35,106 nt of DNA, from the NCBI GenBank assembly GCA_937872095.1, contig CALMNW010000102.1, positions 1 to 35,106 on the forward strand, given 5' to 3'. Below are positions 33,227-35,106 of the stretch, in pieces (position 1 is the stretch's first letter; every line of letters begins with the position of its first letter). Position numbers and translations under genes: made by a program. The stretch comes from an uncultured Verrucomicrobiota bacterium (GTDB lineage Bacteria > Verrucomicrobiota > Kiritimatiellia > CAIQIC01 > Lenti-01). Below the pieces are notes generated by a model. That model had not been told where the DNA came from. It did not search any database and was given only the letters and a program-made list of their open reading frames with translations.

Positions 33227-34993
33227 ATGACCGCTCCCGCCCCCATTCGCGTCCTGTCCGACGCGGTGATCAACCAGATCGCCGCGGGGGAGGTCGTCGA
33301 GCGTCCGGCCTCCGTCCTGAAGGAACTGGTCGAGAACGCCATCGACGCCGGCGCGTCGCGCGTCGAGATCGAAGTGGTGGACGGCGGCCGCCGCCTGGTG
33401 CGCGTGCGCGACGACGGCACCGGCATGGACCGCGACAACGCGCTGCTGTCCATCGAACGCCACGCGACCAGCAAGCTGCGGGAATTGAAGGATCTCGACG
33501 TCATCGCCACGCTGGGCTTCCGGGGCGAGGCGCTCGCCGCCATCGCCGCGGTGTCGCAGTTCACGCTCGTCACCAACCGGGAGGGCTCCGCCGCCGGCAC
33601 CGAGATCCTGATTTTCGGCGGCAAGATCCAGGACGTGCGCGATGCCGGCGCGCCGCGCGGCACGGACGTCGCCGTGCGCAACCTGTTCTTCAACGTCCCG
33701 GCCCGGCGCAAGTTCATGCGCTCGGCCCCCACCGAATTCACGCATATCCGCCAGGCCTTTTTGCTCGAGGCGCTCGCCCACGTCGGCGTCGAATTCGTGT
33801 TGCGCGCCGACGACGCCGACGTGTACCGCTTGCCGGCGACGGAGCGCCTGATCGACCGCATTCGCGACCTGTACGGGGCGGAAATCGCCGACCATCTGCG
33901 GCCGATCCAGTTCGGCAACGGCGTCGTCGAGATCGGCGGGTTCGCCGGCATCCCGCCGTGCAGCCGTCTCGACCGCGAATTGCAGGTCGTCTTCGTCAAC
34001 GGCCGCCCGTCGGGGTCGCCGGTCGTCAATTTCGCCATCCAGAACGCCTATCGCGACGTGCTGTCGGGCGGCCGCTTCGCGCCGGTTTTCCTGCGCGTGG
34101 ACCTGCCGTCCGACCTCGTGGACGTGAACGTGCATCCCGCCAAGAAGGAGGTACGCTTCCGCCGGCCCACCGAGGTGCGCGACGTCATCGTCGAAGCCAT
34201 CCGCCTGGCGGTCGCCGGAGCCGATCTGCCCCGCGGCAAGCGCGACGATCTCCCGCGCGACGCCGCGCGTCCGCATGCATATCCGCCCGCGACCGCGCCG
34301 GGGCCGGAGACCGCGCCGCCGCCGGCGGCGCCCGTGGCCGTCACGCAGCCCAAGTTGGACTGGACGCCGCCCGCCGTGCCGGCGGCGGAGTCCGCCGGTT
34401 CCGCGCCCGCCGCGCCGTGGGCCGAATATCGCCTGCTGGGGCGCGTGGGCGGGACCTACGTCGTCCTCGAAACGGCCGACGGCCTCGTGCTGATGGATCC
34501 CCGGTCGGCGCACGAGCGCGTGATCTACGAGCGCCTGCTGGGCGCGATGGAGCGGGGGACCGTGCCCGCGCAGGGGCTTCTGCCGCCGGCGACGGTGGCG
34601 GTCACGCCCGCGCAGGCCGCCGCCTTGCGGAAGCACGCGGCGCTGCTCAAGCCAATGGGCTTCGGCGTGGCCGAGTTCGGTTCCGACACCTTCCTGATCG
34701 ATGCGCTGCCCACGTGGATCGCCGGCGTGGCGCCCGGGCCGCTGCTGTCGGATATCGCCGACGGCCTGATGCAGGGCGGCAAGGGCGCGGCCAAGGACTG
34801 GGCGCAGCCGCTGATCGCTTCCATCGCCGGCCGGCAGGCCGTCGGCCTCCAGCGCGAATTGAACGATGCCGAACTGAACGCGCTGATCCGCGATTTGGCC
34901 CGAACCGAAATGCCCTACACCTCGCCGCGCGGCAAGCCCACCGTCATCTTGCTCGGCCTCCGGGAACTGAACCGGAAATTCGGCCGCGAATAG
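33227..34993 (+). CDS. mutL: DNA mismatch repair protein MutL
   Basis: Mismatch repair mediator coupling MutS recognition to strand incision, 588 residues (E. coli 615). The start at 33227 is chosen because the GHKL ATPase domain begins straight away (IRVLSDAVINQIAAGEVVERP). ATPase motifs: Glu 33 and Asn 37 in KELVENAIDAGA, DDGTGM, and TLGFRGEAL. Transducer domain to about 330, a Pro/Ala-rich linker (about 340-400), then the dimerisation domain (about 400-588). The endonuclease signature DQHA.xE is DPRSAHERVIYE (424 on), and the C-terminal CPHGRP is SPRGKP (566-571). The metal-binding His and Cys are therefore missing, and nicking activity is doubtful. The frame continues upstream into the toroid gene but is not coding there. 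Confidence 0.95.
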   Translation: MTAPAPIRVLSDAVINQIAAGEVVERPASVLKELVENAIDAGASRVEIEVVDGGRRLVRVRDDGTGMDRDNALLSIERHATSKLRELKDLDVIATLGFRGEALAAIAAVSQFTLVTNREGSAAGTEILIFGGKIQDVRDAGAPRGTDVAVRNLFFNVPARRKFMRSAPTEFTHIRQAFLLEALAHVGVEFVLRADDADVYRLPATERLIDRIRDLYGAEIADHLRPIQFGNGVVEIGGFAGIPPCSRLDRELQVVFVNGRPSGSPVVNFAIQNAYRDVLSGGRFAPVFLRVDLPSDLVDVNVHPAKKEVRFRRPTEVRDVIVEAIRLAVAGADLPRGKRDDLPRDAARPHAYPPATAPGPETAPPPAAPVAVTQPKLDWTPPAVPAAESAGSAPAAPWAEYRLLGRVGGTYVVLETADGLVLMDPRSAHERVIYERLLGAMERGTVPAQGLLPPATVAVTPAQAAALRKHAALLKPMGFGVAEFGSDTFLIDALPTWIAGVAPGPLLSDIADGLMQGGKGAAKDWAQPLIASIAGRQAVGLQRELNDAELNALIRDLARTEMPYTSPRGKPTVILLGLRELNRKFGRE

Positions 34994-35003
34994 CCGCGCC
35001 CCC

Positions 35004-35050
35004 GTTTTTCCACGCTACGTAAAAAGTTTGGGCGAGTTTTACGTAGCACG
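35004..35050. repeat. Second copy of the umuC-downstream palindromes, interrupted
   Basis: TTTTTCCACGCTACGTAAAAA followed by TTTGGGCGAG and TTTTACGTAGCACGT repeats, with few changes, the third and fourth palindromes of the umuC-hydrolase cluster (21287-21333). The last palindrome breaks off after ACGT: its expected AAAAAC is replaced at 35051 by CAGGGCTGTCCCG. It begins 11 nt after the mutL stop codon. Confidence 0.85.
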
Positions 35051-35106
35051 TCAGGGCTGTCCCGTTTAAAACCCCTGTAAATACAGCTGATGGTCGAGGT
35101 CAGGCT
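35051..35106. other. Unassigned sequence at the window end, possibly the start of an inserted element
   Basis: Fifty-six bases beginning CAGGGCTGTCCCGTTTAAAACCCC interrupt the palindromic repeat and are more AT-rich than the mutL gene before them. A small palindrome CTGTA-AA-TACAG lies inside. The abrupt break within a known repeat suggests the end of an insertion sequence, but no coding sequence or second end is visible. Confidence 0.35.

Overview
This is a GC-rich bacterial chromosome segment with 24 protein-coding genes, one tRNA gene and an unusual load of dispersed repeats. MsbA, ExbB/ExbD, NfeD, an outer-membrane-type beta-barrel protein and lipoproteins indicate a diderm. TonB-like proteins carrying a terpenoid-cyclase-like toroid, next to TPR proteins and paired ExbD genes, are in my experience typical of the PVC superphylum (Kiritimatiellota, Lentisphaerota, Verrucomicrobiota, Planctomycetota). 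The assignment is an inference; no 16S or other marker is present.

Layout. 1-715: 3' part of an IS3-type transposase. 716-1377: non-coding, a patchwork of short dispersed repeats. 1378-2679: membrane glycosyltransferase. 2834-9768: aspartate-family and branched-chain block (homoserine dehydrogenase, aspartate kinase, citramalate synthase, ValS), followed by a tandem nucleoside-diphosphate-kinase-like protein, an aspartate/aromatic aminotransferase, a beta-barrel-like protein and a malic enzyme (to 14702). 14719-19280, minus strand: NfeD protease, then the tightly overlapped operon trxB-msbA-trpR-like. 19494-21230: umuDC with a LexA-type box at the start of umuD. 21231-21424: six stacked palindromes between convergent genes. 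21425-24195: alpha/beta hydrolase, Pro/Tyr-rich envelope protein, tRNA-Ser(GCU), GIY-YIG protein and pdxH. 24437-26146, minus strand: an Fe-S aldo/keto reductase followed by a CIA30-like lipoprotein. 26262-33131: six-gene envelope operon. 33227-34993: mutL. 34994-35106: another copy of the palindromic repeat, interrupted by unrelated sequence.

The most interesting system is the 26.2-33.1 kb operon: large TPR protein, small TPR protein, ExbB, ExbD, ExbD, and a protein with a TonB-like N-terminus (one membrane helix with the S-x3-H motif and an acidic, proline-rich periplasmic stalk). Its C-terminus is a six-repeat alpha/alpha-toroid instead of the TonB C-terminal domain. This looks like a proton-motive-force-driven envelope machine with an unusual output domain. 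The operon has a good sigma70-type promoter in front and a strong intrinsic terminator behind.

Other notable points are a tandem NDK protein with a degenerate first half, a MutL lacking its usual endonuclease motifs, an internal ribosome-binding site in aspartate kinase that would give a separate regulatory subunit, several apparently leaderless genes, and at least four classes of dispersed inverted repeats.
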